From positions 1 to 43,467 of the forward strand of contig CAJFMX010000019.1 of NCBI GenBank assembly GCA_904393115.1: DNA of 43,467 nucleotides. The letters run 5' to 3'. The notes beneath the pieces are model-generated. The model was not told where the DNA came from and searched no databases. It saw nothing but the letters and a program-made list of their open reading frames with translations. Positions 9,080-16,886 of the stretch are shown here, in pieces. The DNA comes from an uncultured Clostridia bacterium (GTDB lineage: Bacteria > Bacillota > Clostridia > Christensenellales > UBA1750). How positions within the stretch are numbered: the first letter of the stretch is position 1; each line of letters starts with the position of its first letter. The translations under genes and the position numbers were made by a program.

Positions 9080-9946
9080 ATGTTTTTTTCCCGCAGCGAC
9101 GGACGCCGCATTCGGTCCCTTCCAGCCATGCAGAAGATCATGCCCTACATCATGCGCACGCGCACAGGGTCGGTCAACCTCTTCCGCGAGGCGCTGGACT
9201 GCGCTCCGCTGGAGGCCTATATCGCCGCCCACAACGGCGCGGACGCCCAAAGCCGTCTCGGCGTCATGCACATCCTCATCGCAGCGCTGGTGCGCACCAT
9301 CGCCTTGCGGCCGCAGTTGAACCGCTTTGTCGTGCATAGCCGCATTTACGCCCGGCACGGCATTTCGGTGAGCTTTGTGGTTCACCGCTCCCTGCGCGTG
9401 GAGGACGGCGGCACCACGATCAAGCTGGAATTCACTGGCACGGAGGATCTCCCGACCATCGCCCGCGCCGTCAACGCGGCGGTGCTGCGCGAGACGGCCC
9501 CCGCCGCCGCGCGCAACGCCACAGACAGCCTGGCCGACGGCTTCATGCGCCTGCCGGACCTGCTCATCCGCCCGCTGATCGGCTTTGTGATGCGGCTGGA
9601 CCACTGGAACCTGCTGCCCGAGGCGGTGCTCAAGGCCAGCCCCTTCCACACCACGGTGTTTCTGACGAACCTGAAGTCCTTGGGCATCGACTCCATCTTC
9701 CACCACCTCTACGAATTCGGCACCAACGGCATTTTTATGGCCATGGGCAAGGAGGCCCTGCACACCGTTTCCCGCCCGGACGGCAGCGCCGCCGCGCGCC
9801 GGGAGATCCACCTGGACTTCGCCCTGGACGGCCGCTTCTGCGACGGGCTGTACTTTGCCCGTTCCATGCGCCTGTTCCGCAAGTTTCTGCGCGACCCTGC
9901 GCTGCTGGAGACCCGGCTGGAGCGCACGGAAGAGGACCTGCCCTAG
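9080..9946 (+). CDS. Stand-alone E2/CAT-fold acyltransferase-like protein
   Basis: A 288-residue protein resembling the catalytic domain of 2-oxo-acid dehydrogenase E2 and chloramphenicol acetyltransferase. The C-terminal segment DGRFCDGLYFARSM ... KFLRDPALLE (residues about 250-280) aligns with the E2 DHRxxDGxxxxxF...NP motif. There is no lipoyl or E3-binding domain and no dehydrogenase gene nearby, so it is not part of a normal complex. The catalytic His of HxxxDG appears to be Gly251, so classic CAT chemistry is doubtful. ATG at 9080 is preferred over the in-frame ATG at 9059 because AAGGGAG ends 8 bases upstream of it. Function is unknown; an acyl-carrier or condensing role is only a possibility. 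Confidence 0.75.
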   Translation: MFFSRSDGRRIRSLPAMQKIMPYIMRTRTGSVNLFREALDCAPLEAYIAAHNGADAQSRLGVMHILIAALVRTIALRPQLNRFVVHSRIYARHGISVSFVVHRSLRVEDGGTTIKLEFTGTEDLPTIARAVNAAVLRETAPAAARNATDSLADGFMRLPDLLIRPLIGFVMRLDHWNLLPEAVLKASPFHTTVFLTNLKSLGIDSIFHHLYEFGTNGIFMAMGKEALHTVSRPDGSAAARREIHLDFALDGRFCDGLYFARSMRLFRKFLRDPALLETRLERTEEDLP

Positions 9947-9951
9947 GGGCC

Positions 9952-10007
9952 GGACGGCAAAGGGGAGAGGGGCGTCAAGCCCCTCTCCCCTTTGCCGTCC
10001 CTTTTTT
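9952..10007 (+). terminator. Very strong terminator
   Basis: A 22-base perfect stem (9952-9973 with 9979-10000) and 5-base loop, followed by CTTTTTT. It ends the acyltransferase-like gene. The minus side lacks a T-tract, so it is mainly a plus-strand terminator, though the hairpin also lies just beyond the stop of the convergent operon. Confidence 0.95.
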
Positions 10008-10013
10008 CCGCGC

Positions 10014-10193
10014 CTAGATTGCGTAGAGGACGGCGCGCAGCATGATTCCGCACACCAGCGCGATGAGCGCGCCCACGACGAGCATGGAGATCATGCCGCC
10101 CACGCCCACGGTCTTGCGCATCACGATTCCGCAGACGATGGCGGCAAGGCCCATCAGCGTTCCCAGGGCAAACAAAACCAGCAGCAGGTTCAC
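10014..10193 (-). CDS. Small two-helix membrane protein
   Basis: A 59-residue hydrophobic protein with two probable transmembrane helices (about residues 2-23 and 33-56) and a short loop containing RKTVGVGG. GTG at 10193 overlaps the TGA of the upstream gene as GTGA, with AGGAGGAAA upstream, so translation is coupled to the DUF1275 gene. It is the last gene of the operon starting at 13830 or 12042. I do not recognise a family; the fixed coupling suggests it acts with the membrane protein before it. Confidence 0.7.
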   Translation of the reverse strand: MNLLLVLFALGTLMGLAAIVCGIVMRKTVGVGGMISMLVVGALIALVCGIMLRAVLYAI

Positions 10194-10870
10194 GGTCTTT
10201 CCTCCTCTTCTCGGCACATCACCAGGGCCGCGGCCAGCAGCAGTCCCGCCGGGACGAGCGCCGCGCGCAGGCGCAGGATCTGCGTCAGCAGCCCGCCCAG
10301 GCCCGCGCCCAGCATGAAGCAGCCGATCACGGCAAAGTATTGCAGGCCCACGCGCAGGTCCTCCCGGTCGCGTCCGCGGGCGTAGCGCCAGAGGCGCTCG
10401 GTCCCGCTGCGCAGGTTGCCCGTGCACATGGTGGTCGCGTAGAGATTCCCCTCGAAGGCGCGGAAGGTGTTGACCTGCATGGCGCAGGCAAAGGAGATGC
10501 CCGCGTTGACCAGGTTGTTCCACGCCTCCGGCAGGAAGGCGGCGGCCACGAGCACGAGGGCCTCCACGCCGAGCACGGCCTGCCGCCAGTTCACGGGGTG
10601 CAGCGTCCGCTTGCGCGCCTTGAGGAACTCCGAAAGCACGATCCCCAGCACAAAGGCGCACACCGGTACGAGGTAGCGCAGCGCCTGGGGGTCGGCCTCA
10701 AAGGCGCGCAGTCCCAGCAGGACCAAGTTGCCGGTCTGCGCATTGGCAAAGACGCGGCCGCGCGCGACGTAGGTATAGGCGTCCAGGAATCCGCCCGTGG
10801 CGGCCAGCAGCAGCCCCATCTGCAGGGAGTCCGCCGGCCGGCACCCGGCGCAGCCATCCCCCGCGCGCAT
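10190..10870 (-). CDS. YoaK/DUF1275 family membrane protein
   Basis: A 226-residue inner-membrane protein of the YoaK/DUF1275 family. About six hydrophobic segments are visible, and the family-typical opening GFLDAYTYVARGRVFANAQTGN spans about residues 27-48, with further TGN (MCTGNLRSG) in the second half, reflecting the internal repeat. The ATG at 10870 overlaps the stop of the upstream hydrolase as TGATG, so the two are coupled; the open frame continues further upstream but there it is only the shadow of the hydrolase. The biochemical role of the family is not established. Confidence 0.85.
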   Translation of the reverse strand: MRAGDGCAGCRPADSLQMGLLLAATGGFLDAYTYVARGRVFANAQTGNLVLLGLRAFEADPQALRYLVPVCAFVLGIVLSEFLKARKRTLHPVNWRQAVLGVEALVLVAAAFLPEAWNNLVNAGISFACAMQVNTFRAFEGNLYATTMCTGNLRSGTERLWRYARGRDREDLRVGLQYFAVIGCFMLGAGLGGLLTQILRLRAALVPAGLLLAAALVMCREEEERP

Positions 10871-12042
10871 CAATCCAGCGCCGCAAAGGCGGCGGAGCGG
10901 AACTTCCGCGTGACGTCGATGGTGCCGGTATCTGTCTTCTGCAGCATGAGCAGGAGCACCAGGTCGTCCTCCGGGCTGATGCAGAAGTAGGTGCCCAGCC
11001 AGCCGTCCCAGCCGAACTCGCCCGCGCTCCCCAGGCTCGGGGCCTGTCCCTCCTCCAGGAGCACGCGCATGAAGTTGCCGTAGCCGTGGCCGTGCAGCGA
11101 CTCCCAGGTGCAGGTCGCGCGCTGGGCGGGCGTGAGCTGGTTCTGCCGCATGTAGCGCACCGTGCGCGGGGAAAGGATGCGCGCGCCGTCCAACTCGCCG
11201 CCGCGCGCGAGCATCTGCGCAAAGCGCGCGTAGTCGTCCAGCGTGGACACGAGCCCCGCGCCGCCGGACTGGAAGGCGGGCTCCCGGTCGTACAGGGGCA
11301 GGATGCACAGGTGCGCGCCCGTCCAGCGCACGAGCTCCGCGCCCTGCTGGCGGTAGACCGCGGCAAAGCGGCCGCGCTTTTCCTCGGGCAGGAAGAAGCC
11401 CGTGTCCTGCATCTTTAGGGGCGCGAAGATCTCCTCCCGCAAAAAGTCGCCGAAGCGCTTGCCGGATACGACCTCCACCACCGCGCCCAGGACGTCGGCC
11501 GAGGCGCCGTACTGCCAGCGGCTGCCCGGCGCAAAGGCCAGGGGAACCCGGCCCATGCGGTTGGCGAAGTCCACGGTGCCCGTCTCCTCGCCGCGGGCCT
11601 GGCCGGCCTGCACCTCGGACCACAGGGCCTGCATCCGCGTCTCGGCATAGCCCTGCGCGCCGCCGTAGACCACGCCGCTGGTCATGCCCAGCAGGTCCTT
11701 GATCGTCGCCGGGATCTCCACCCGCCTTAGCTGCGCGCCGTCCCAGTACACCTGGTCCGCAAAGCCCGGCAGGTACTTCTGCACCGGGTCGAGCAGGTCG
11801 ATCTGCCCGCGCTCGAGCAGGATCATGGCCGCGCAGGCCGTGACCGGCTTGCTCATGGAGAACATGCGGAAGATGGTGTCCCGGGTCATGGGCCGGCCGG
11901 CCTCGCGGTCGGCATACCCGGCCTGGCCGTAGTAGATCTCCTGGCCATGCTGGTTCAGCATGGCGACGCAGCCGGCGATCTCGCCGCTGGCGACCGCTTC
12001 CTGCAAAACGCCGTCCAGGCGCGCTTTTCTCCTCGGTTCCAT
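10870..12042 (-). CDS. Serine beta-lactamase-like hydrolase (class C / esterase family)
   Basis: A 390-residue member of the serine beta-lactamase / penicillin-binding-protein-like superfamily. The SxxK nucleophile motif is S62-M-S-K65 (FRMFSMSKPVT). The second motif is a Tyr in WQYGAS at about residue 177, and a GWDG/GHGYG-rich C-terminal part takes the place of KTG. There is no signal peptide, so the enzyme is probably cytoplasmic, more like an esterase or D-amino-acid amidase than a resistance beta-lactamase. ATG at 12042 has AAGGGGG upstream at slightly long spacing. It follows the dehydratase gene by 54 bases; a TGCTATACT extended -10 (12079-12071) in that gap may give it an extra promoter. 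Downstream genes overlap it. Confidence 0.88.
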   Translation of the reverse strand: MEPRRKARLDGVLQEAVASGEIAGCVAMLNQHGQEIYYGQAGYADREAGRPMTRDTIFRMFSMSKPVTACAAMILLERGQIDLLDPVQKYLPGFADQVYWDGAQLRRVEIPATIKDLLGMTSGVVYGGAQGYAETRMQALWSEVQAGQARGEETGTVDFANRMGRVPLAFAPGSRWQYGASADVLGAVVEVVSGKRFGDFLREEIFAPLKMQDTGFFLPEEKRGRFAAVYRQQGAELVRWTGAHLCILPLYDREPAFQSGGAGLVSTLDDYARFAQMLARGGELDGARILSPRTVRYMRQNQLTPAQRATCTWESLHGHGYGNFMRVLLEEGQAPSLGSAGEFGWDGWLGTYFCISPEDDLVLLLMLQKTDTGTIDVTRKFRSAAFAALD

Positions 12043-12096
12043 GTTCTTACAAACCCCCTTTTCGCCTAAGAGTATAGCACAGACCGTCCCCGCGCG

Positions 12097-13830
12097 CTAC
12101 TCCTGCGCGCCGGGGACGAGCATCATGCCGCCCTTCATGGGCGAGGCGGCCAGGTGCGTGAACACTCCGAGCGCGCCCTCGGTGTATCGAGCCGGACGCG
12201 GGGTCCAGCGGGCGCGGCGCTCGGCCAGGACGCGCTCGACCTCCTCCGGCGCGCAGGGCTCGCCGTGGATTCCGACGATTTCCAGCTTGCGCGCCTCGAC
12301 GTCGATGGAGATGAGGTCCCCCTCCTCCACCAGGGCGATGGGCCCGCCCTGCGCGGCCTCGGGCGAGACGTGGCCGATGGCCGGGCCCTTGGACGCGCCG
12401 GAGAAGCGGCCGTCCGTGATGAGCGCGATGGAGGCGGCAAGCTCCGGGTCCGAGGAGATGGCCTCCGTGGTGTAGAACATCTCGGGCATGCCGCTGCCCT
12501 TGGGCCCCTCGTAGCGGATGAAGACCGCGTCGCCCGGGCGGATCTTGTGGGTGAGGATGGCGGAGATGGCGTCCTCCTCGCAGTCAAAGGGCCGGGCGCG
12601 CAACAGCGCGCGGTGCATCTCCTTGGGCACGGCGCTGTGCTTGATGACCGCGCCCTCGGGCGCGAGGTTTCCGCGCAGCACCGCGATGGTGCCGTTTTTG
12701 CCGATGGGCGCGCCGAAGCTGCGGATGATGTCCGTGCGCGCCCGCCCCGTCTTGGCCAGGTAGGCGTCGCACTTCTCGTAGTAGTCGCTCTTGCGCAGGT
12801 CCTCCAGGTTCTCGCCCAGGGTCTTGCCCGTGACGGTCCTGGCGTCCAGGTGCAGCATGGACTTGATCTCCTCCATGACGCGGGGCACGCCGCCGGCATA
12901 GTAGAAGTATTCCGCGGGGAAGCGGCCGGCCGGGCGGATGTCCAGCAGGTAGTGCGCGCCGCGGTGCATGCGGTCGAAGGTGTCCGCGTCCAGGTCCACG
13001 CCGAACTCGTGCGCGATGGCGGGCACGTGCATGAGCGCGTTTGTGGAGCCGGAGATGGCCGCGTGGACCATGATCGCGTTCTCAAAGCTCTCCCGGGTCA
13101 CCATGTCGCGCGGGCGCAGGTCGTGCTCGGCGAGGAAGAGGGCCTGCTCCCCGGCGCGGCGGGCGGCGGCCTTGAGGTCCGGGTTCAGCGCGGGCAGCAG
13201 CGCCGTGCCCGGCAGCATCAGCCCCAGGGCCTCGGCCAGGATCTGCATGGTCGAGGCCGTGCCCATGAAGGAGCACGCCCCGCAGGAGGGGCAGGCGTGG
13301 TGCTTATAGTAGGTGAACTCCTCCTCGGTGATCTCGCCGCGGGCGCACATGGCGGAATACATGCCGATCTGCTCGAGGGTGAGCAGGTTGGGCCCCGCGC
13401 TCATGACGCCGCCGGTGACCATGACGGTGGGCAGGTTTGTGCGGCCGATGGCCATCAGGTGCGCGGGCACGGCCTTGTCGCAGCTGGCCAGGAACACGCC
13501 GGCGTCAAAGGTCGTGGCGCGCTCGTGGATCTCGATGAGGTTGCAGATCGCGTCGCGCGAGGCCAGGGAATAGTTGATGCCGTCGTGGCCCTGGGCCATG
13601 CCGTCGCAGATGTCGGTGGCAAAGTAGCGCGCGGCGCGGCCGCCGGCAGCGCTTACGCCCTGGCAGGCGAGGTTGACCAGCTCCAGCAGGTGCGCGGAGC
13701 CGGGGTGGCTGTCGCCGAAGGTGGATTCGACGAGGATCTGCGGCTTTTCCAGGTCCTCCACGGTCCACCCCATGCCGATGCGCAGGGGGTCCATCTCCGG
13801 CGCCAGCTTGCGGACTGACTGACTTCTCAT
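12097..13830 (-). CDS. IlvD/EDD family dehydratase, probably sugar-acid type
   Basis: A 577-residue Fe-S dehydratase of the IlvD/phosphogluconate-dehydratase family, which removes water from 2,3-dihydroxy acids or aldonic acids. Cluster and metal motifs are visible: SCDKAVPAH (Cys about 116), CPSCGACSFMGTASTM (about 178-194), GSTNALMH and TDGRFSGASKGPAIGHVSPEA in the C-terminal swivel domain. The GTASTM form resembles sugar-acid dehydratases (xylonate, arabonate) more than branched-chain IlvD (usually FTANSM), and no other ilv genes are present. I therefore favour sugar-acid catabolism, without certainty. The ATG at 13830 is chosen over the ATG two codons upstream because GGAAGGAG ends 9 bases before it. 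It may head the operon running to 10014. Confidence 0.85.
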   Translation of the reverse strand: MRSQSVRKLAPEMDPLRIGMGWTVEDLEKPQILVESTFGDSHPGSAHLLELVNLACQGVSAAGGRAARYFATDICDGMAQGHDGINYSLASRDAICNLIEIHERATTFDAGVFLASCDKAVPAHLMAIGRTNLPTVMVTGGVMSAGPNLLTLEQIGMYSAMCARGEITEEEFTYYKHHACPSCGACSFMGTASTMQILAEALGLMLPGTALLPALNPDLKAAARRAGEQALFLAEHDLRPRDMVTRESFENAIMVHAAISGSTNALMHVPAIAHEFGVDLDADTFDRMHRGAHYLLDIRPAGRFPAEYFYYAGGVPRVMEEIKSMLHLDARTVTGKTLGENLEDLRKSDYYEKCDAYLAKTGRARTDIIRSFGAPIGKNGTIAVLRGNLAPEGAVIKHSAVPKEMHRALLRARPFDCEEDAISAILTHKIRPGDAVFIRYEGPKGSGMPEMFYTTEAISSDPELAASIALITDGRFSGASKGPAIGHVSPEAAQGGPIALVEEGDLISIDVEARKLEIVGIHGEPCAPEEVERVLAERRARWTPRPARYTEGALGVFTHLAASPMKGGMMLVPGAQE

Positions 13831-13862
13831 TCGCATTGCTCCTTCCTGTGAACCCGAAGTTC

Positions 13863-13897
13863 TTGTTAACAACGCGTGATCGCTCTTGCATCTTAGC
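13863..13897 (-). promoter_or_regulatory. Candidate promoter and palindromic operator of the dehydratase
   Basis: On the minus strand a TGC-TAAGAT extended -10 (13898-13890) lacks a clear -35. About 20 bases downstream lies the perfect 10-base palindrome TTGTTAACAA (13863-13872), well placed to block transcription. GntR/FadR-type regulators bind sites of this general form. No regulator gene is adjacent. Confidence 0.35.
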
Positions 13898-13955
13898 ACA
13901 AAATGTCGCACAATAAAAGGGACCTTATAAAATCCGCAAAGGGTGGGGGAAATCC

Positions 13956-15287
13956 ATGTTATTTTCCAAGGAAGAGCTGCGCCGCCTGATCGTGCCGCTG
14001 ATGATCGAGCAGATCCTCGCCGTGACCATCGGCATGGCGGACACCATGATGGTTGCAAACGTGGGTGAGGCCGCGGTATCGGGCGTGTCGCTCGTGGACA
14101 GCATCAACATCCTCCTGATCAACATCTTTTCCGCCATGGCGACGGGCGGCGCGGTCGTTGCTTCGCAGTACATCGGCCGGCAGGATCGGCAAAACGCATG
14201 TTCCGCCGCAAAGCAGCTCATCTACAGCAGCGCCTTCATCGCGCTCCTGCTCGGGCTCCTCGCGCTCGTGGGCGGCGAGCACCTGCTTAGGCTCGTGTTC
14301 GGCTCTGTGGACGCGGACGTCATGGCCTATGCGGAGACGTATTTCTGGCTCTCGGCGCTGTCCTATCCCTTCCTTGCCGTCTACAATGCGGGCGCGGCGC
14401 TGTTCCGCTCCATGTCGAATTCCTCCATCTCGATGAAGACCTCGATCCTGATGAACATCATCAACATCGGCGGCAACGCGCTGCTGATCTATGGATTTGA
14501 CATGGGCGTGGCCGGCGCGGGCACGGCGACGCTCGTCTCCCGCGCGACGGGCGCGGTCGTCATGATGTGGCTGCTGCGCAACCGCCACAACCTCATCTAC
14601 GTCGAGCACCTCTTCCACTACCGCCTGGACTGGCAGATGGTCAAGCGCATCCTGCGCGTGGGCGTGCCCAACGGCCTGGAGAACGGCATGTTCCAGGTGG
14701 GCAAGGTGCTGGTCTCCTCGCTGATCGCCATGTTCGGCACGACGGCCATCACCGCCAACGCCATCGCCAACAACCTGGCCTCCTTTGAGTGCATTCCGGG
14801 CAACGCGCTGGGCCTTGCGATGATCACGGTCATCGGCCGCTGCGTCGGCGCCGGCGACTACGAGCAGGCCAAGTACTACGCCAAGAAGCTCATGAAGCTG
14901 ACCTACATCTTCATGGCGGGCATCGGCGTGCTGCTCATGGCGCTGTGCGTGCCCATCACCTGGCTCTACAACCCCTCGCAGGAGACGTTCGACCTGGCGA
15001 TCTGGCTGGGCATCTACCACAGCTTGTGCGCCATGGCCATCTGGCCGGCGGCCTTTGCCCTGCCCAACATCCTGCGCGCATCGGGCGACGTGCGCTTTAC
15101 GATGCTCACGTCCGTGATCTCCATGTGGCTGTGCCGCATCCTCTTCTCCTATGTTCTGGCCCTGGGCTTCCACCTGGAGCTCAAGGGCGTGTGGATCGCC
15201 ATGACGCTGGACTGGCTGGTGCGCGCGATCTTCTTCGTGTGGCGCTACTTCTCCGGCCGCTGGCAGAACAAGCAGGTCCTCAGCTGA
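13956..15287 (+). CDS. MATE family exporter (second copy)
   Basis: A 443-residue MATE-family antiporter with twelve hydrophobic segments. It differs clearly from the MATE at 7495. The family opening is visible as LIVPLMIEQILAVTIGMADTMMVANVGEAAVSG (about residues 11-43), and the second lobe begins near residue 230 (RILRVGVPNGLENGMFQVGK). It resembles the Clostridia NorM/DinF-like branch with MIEQ in helix 1. ATG at 13956 follows a G-rich ribosome site (GTGGGGG). A weak TTGCAT-N17-CACAAT pair (13886-13914) may be its promoter. It is monocistronic, with a terminator at 15304. Confidence 0.93.
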   Translation: MLFSKEELRRLIVPLMIEQILAVTIGMADTMMVANVGEAAVSGVSLVDSINILLINIFSAMATGGAVVASQYIGRQDRQNACSAAKQLIYSSAFIALLLGLLALVGGEHLLRLVFGSVDADVMAYAETYFWLSALSYPFLAVYNAGAALFRSMSNSSISMKTSILMNIINIGGNALLIYGFDMGVAGAGTATLVSRATGAVVMMWLLRNRHNLIYVEHLFHYRLDWQMVKRILRVGVPNGLENGMFQVGKVLVSSLIAMFGTTAITANAIANNLASFECIPGNALGLAMITVIGRCVGAGDYEQAKYYAKKLMKLTYIFMAGIGVLLMALCVPITWLYNPSQETFDLAIWLGIYHSLCAMAIWPAAFALPNILRASGDVRFTMLTSVISMWLCRILFSYVLALGFHLELKGVWIAMTLDWLVRAIFFVWRYFSGRWQNKQVLS

Positions 15288-15303
15288 TTGCCCCCACGGG
15301 TTG

Positions 15304-15342
15304 AAAAATGCCCTCGAACTAAAGCGGTTCGGGGGCATTTTT
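15304..15342. terminator. Bidirectional terminator
   Basis: A near-perfect 16-base inverted repeat with AAAAA on one flank and TTTTT on the other (15304-15319 with 15327-15342, one T-G mismatch, 7-base loop) lies 16 bases after the MATE stop. It can stop transcription from the left (MATE) and from the right (the candidate RNA unit on the minus strand). Confidence 0.9.
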
Positions 15343-15604
15343 CCATTCTTTCGCCCTATGCGGACAAACCCCGTGCGTCCCTGCGAAAGGCACGGTCCCT
15401 CGCCCTTGGCTGCAGCCAGCCGCCGGCAAGGGGGCGGGGCGAACGTCCGCGTTCGCACACAGGCGCGGCGCTGCCGTCGGAAAGGGTGAAACGACGGCGG
15501 CCCTTGCGCACATCGGCATGGCTTTTCCGCGCCGGAACGCGCCGCGCCCCTGCACAGTCTCCCTCTGCGCGCGGGGACGGTATTTCAGTCACATCCTTTG
15601 TGCT
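15304..15604 (-). ncRNA. Candidate structured non-coding RNA, about 300 nt
   Basis: A minus-strand transcription unit without a credible gene: a strong promoter at 15639-15611, an intrinsic terminator at 15342-15304, and several compact hairpins between. These are an interrupted long hairpin at 15542-15580 (CCG, CCCC and GCGCA helices), a 7-base stem at 15473-15479/15492-15498, a 7-base stem with a TCCG loop at 15439-15456, a 12-base palindrome at 15407-15418, and a stem at 15371-15376/15390-15395 flanked by GGAC/GTCC. I compared it with the hallmarks of RNase P RNA, tmRNA, SRP RNA and 6S and found none. It could be an unknown regulatory RNA or a dispersed structured repeat. A 78-codon open frame crosses it, but it has no ribosome site and runs into the terminator. 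Confidence 0.5.
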
Positions 15605-15610
15605 AATTCC

Positions 15611-15639
15611 AATGTAGCAGACGGAAACGCATTTGTCAA
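15611..15639 (-). promoter_or_regulatory. Strong promoter with no gene downstream (drives the candidate RNA)
   Basis: On the minus strand a perfect TTGACA (15639-15634), 17-base spacer and TACATT (15616-15611) with TGC immediately before the -10. It is one of the best sigma-A matches in the window. It lies about 65 bases past the stop of the methyltransferase at 15705 and points into the 360-base gap. Confidence 0.7.
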
Positions 15640-15704
15640 ATGGTCCTTGGGAGTTTTCACAATAAATTTCCACTTTGTCGAAATTCGGCGCCCGCGCGGC
15701 GCGC

Positions 15705-16886
15705 TCAGCGCTTGGGGCCGGGGCGCGGGCTGCGCCGCTCCTTGGCCACGCGCTCGCTCTTGGGCTCGAAGGAGAGGATCTCGCACTCGATGCGGCCGTT
15801 GTAGACGCGGCGGCGCTTGGTGCAGCGCCGGCCGAAGTCCTTCTCAAAGTCGCGGCGGGAGGAGATGGCCGTCAGCGTCCAGTCCTCGCTCCGGCGCAGC
15901 AGCGCGCCGAGCTCCGCGCAAACCTGGCGCGCCTCAGCCTCGTCCCCGAGGCGCTCGCCGTAGGGGGGATTCGTCACGATCGCGCCGCGCGGCACGGGGA
16001 CCTGCGCCTCGCGCAGGTCCTTGCGCTCCAGGCGCACAAAGCCGTTGAGGCCCGCCTGCGCGCGGTGCGCCGCGGCCAGGCGCAGCACGCGCTCGTCCCT
16101 GTCCGAGCCAAAGACCTCGACCGTGCGCGAGCGCTTTGCCGCCTCGAAGCGCTCGCGCGCCTCGCTGCGCAGCGCCTCCATGCCCGCCTTGTCCGCGCAG
16201 CCCCACTTTTCCATGTCAAAGGGGCGGTTCAGGCCCGGCGCGCGGTCCAGCGCGATCATGGCCGCCTCGATGGGCAGCGTGCCGGAGCCGCAGAGCGGGT
16301 CGTAAAACGGCAGGGCGGTCCGCCAGGGCGAGACGAGCAGCATGGCCGCGGCGAGCGTCTCCCGCAGGGGCGCGGCGGCGTTGAGCGTGCGGTAGCCCCG
16401 CCGCGCGAGCCCCGCGCCGCTGGTGTCCAGCGTCACGGCGACCTCGTTTTCGTGGATGTGGACATCGATGTGGTAGCGCGCGCCGTCCTCGGGCAGCCAA
16501 TTCAAATGGTAGGCGGCCTTGAGCCGCTCGACGATCGCCTTCTTGGAGATGGACTGGACGTCCGGCACGGACATCAGGCGCGAGCGCGCGCACTTGCCGG
16601 TGACGTAGACCTCGGCGTCCCTGGGGAGGATGTCCTCCCACGCCGCGGCGCGCACGCCCTCGAACAGGTCGTCAAACGTCTCGGCGCGGAAGCGCGCGGC
16701 GTAGAGCAGCACGCGGTCCGCCGTGCGCAGCCAGAGGTTGGCGCGGAAGGCGTCCAGCAGCGTGCCGGAGAAGGCCGCGCCGCCCAGAAACCCCTTGGCC
16801 TCGTAGCCCAGGCGCTTGAGCTCGTTGGCGACCACGCCCTCCAGACCGAAGGCGGCCGTCGCGCCCAGGGAAAAGGTGTTGCTCAT
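15705..16886 (-). CDS. THUMP-domain rRNA N2-guanosine methyltransferase (RlmL/YpsC-like)
   Basis: A SAM-dependent RNA methyltransferase of 393 residues, acting on 23S rRNA guanosine in characterised relatives. A THUMP RNA-binding region spans about 45-160. The UPF0020 Rossmann methylase follows, with DPLCGSGTLPIEAA (about 198-211) as the SAM loop, FGSDRDERVL as the second SAM motif, and NPPYGERL (about 304-311) as the catalytic N-P-P-Y motif. The C-terminus is basic (PKSERVAKERRSPRPGPKR), probably helping RNA binding. ATG at 16886 has AGGAGGAG upstream and overlaps the TGA of the HD gene as ATGA. It is the last gene of the operon from 20150. The exact rRNA position cannot be told from sequence. 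Confidence 0.92.
   Translation of the reverse strand: MSNTFSLGATAAFGLEGVVANELKRLGYEAKGFLGGAAFSGTLLDAFRANLWLRTADRVLLYAARFRAETFDDLFEGVRAAAWEDILPRDAEVYVTGKCARSRLMSVPDVQSISKKAIVERLKAAYHLNWLPEDGARYHIDVHIHENEVAVTLDTSGAGLARRGYRTLNAAAPLRETLAAAMLLVSPWRTALPFYDPLCGSGTLPIEAAMIALDRAPGLNRPFDMEKWGCADKAGMEALRSEARERFEAAKRSRTVEVFGSDRDERVLRLAAAHRAQAGLNGFVRLERKDLREAQVPVPRGAIVTNPPYGERLGDEAEARQVCAELGALLRRSEDWTLTAISSRRDFEKDFGRRCTKRRRVYNGRIECEILSFEPKSERVAKERRSPRPGPKR

Noticed and set aside
10190..11623. A 477-codon minus frame that seemed to fuse an N-terminal domain to the DUF1275 protein
   Set aside because: The first 250 codons lie opposite frame to the serine hydrolase and are low-complexity (Arg/Gly/Ala rich). 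The real DUF1275 start is at 10870 in TGATG overlap.
12154..13818. Long plus-strand frame opposite the dehydratase
   Set aside because: Antisense shadow; IlvD motifs are on the minus strand.
13863..13872. TTGTTAACAA as a CIRCE or SOS box
   Set aside because: It does not match CIRCE spacing or the LexA consensus (GAACNNNNGTTC); kept only as a general palindrome.
15319..15555. 78-codon minus-strand frame inside the candidate RNA
   Set aside because: No ribosome site, low-complexity product, and it ends inside the terminator hairpin. I kept the RNA reading but cannot exclude it fully.
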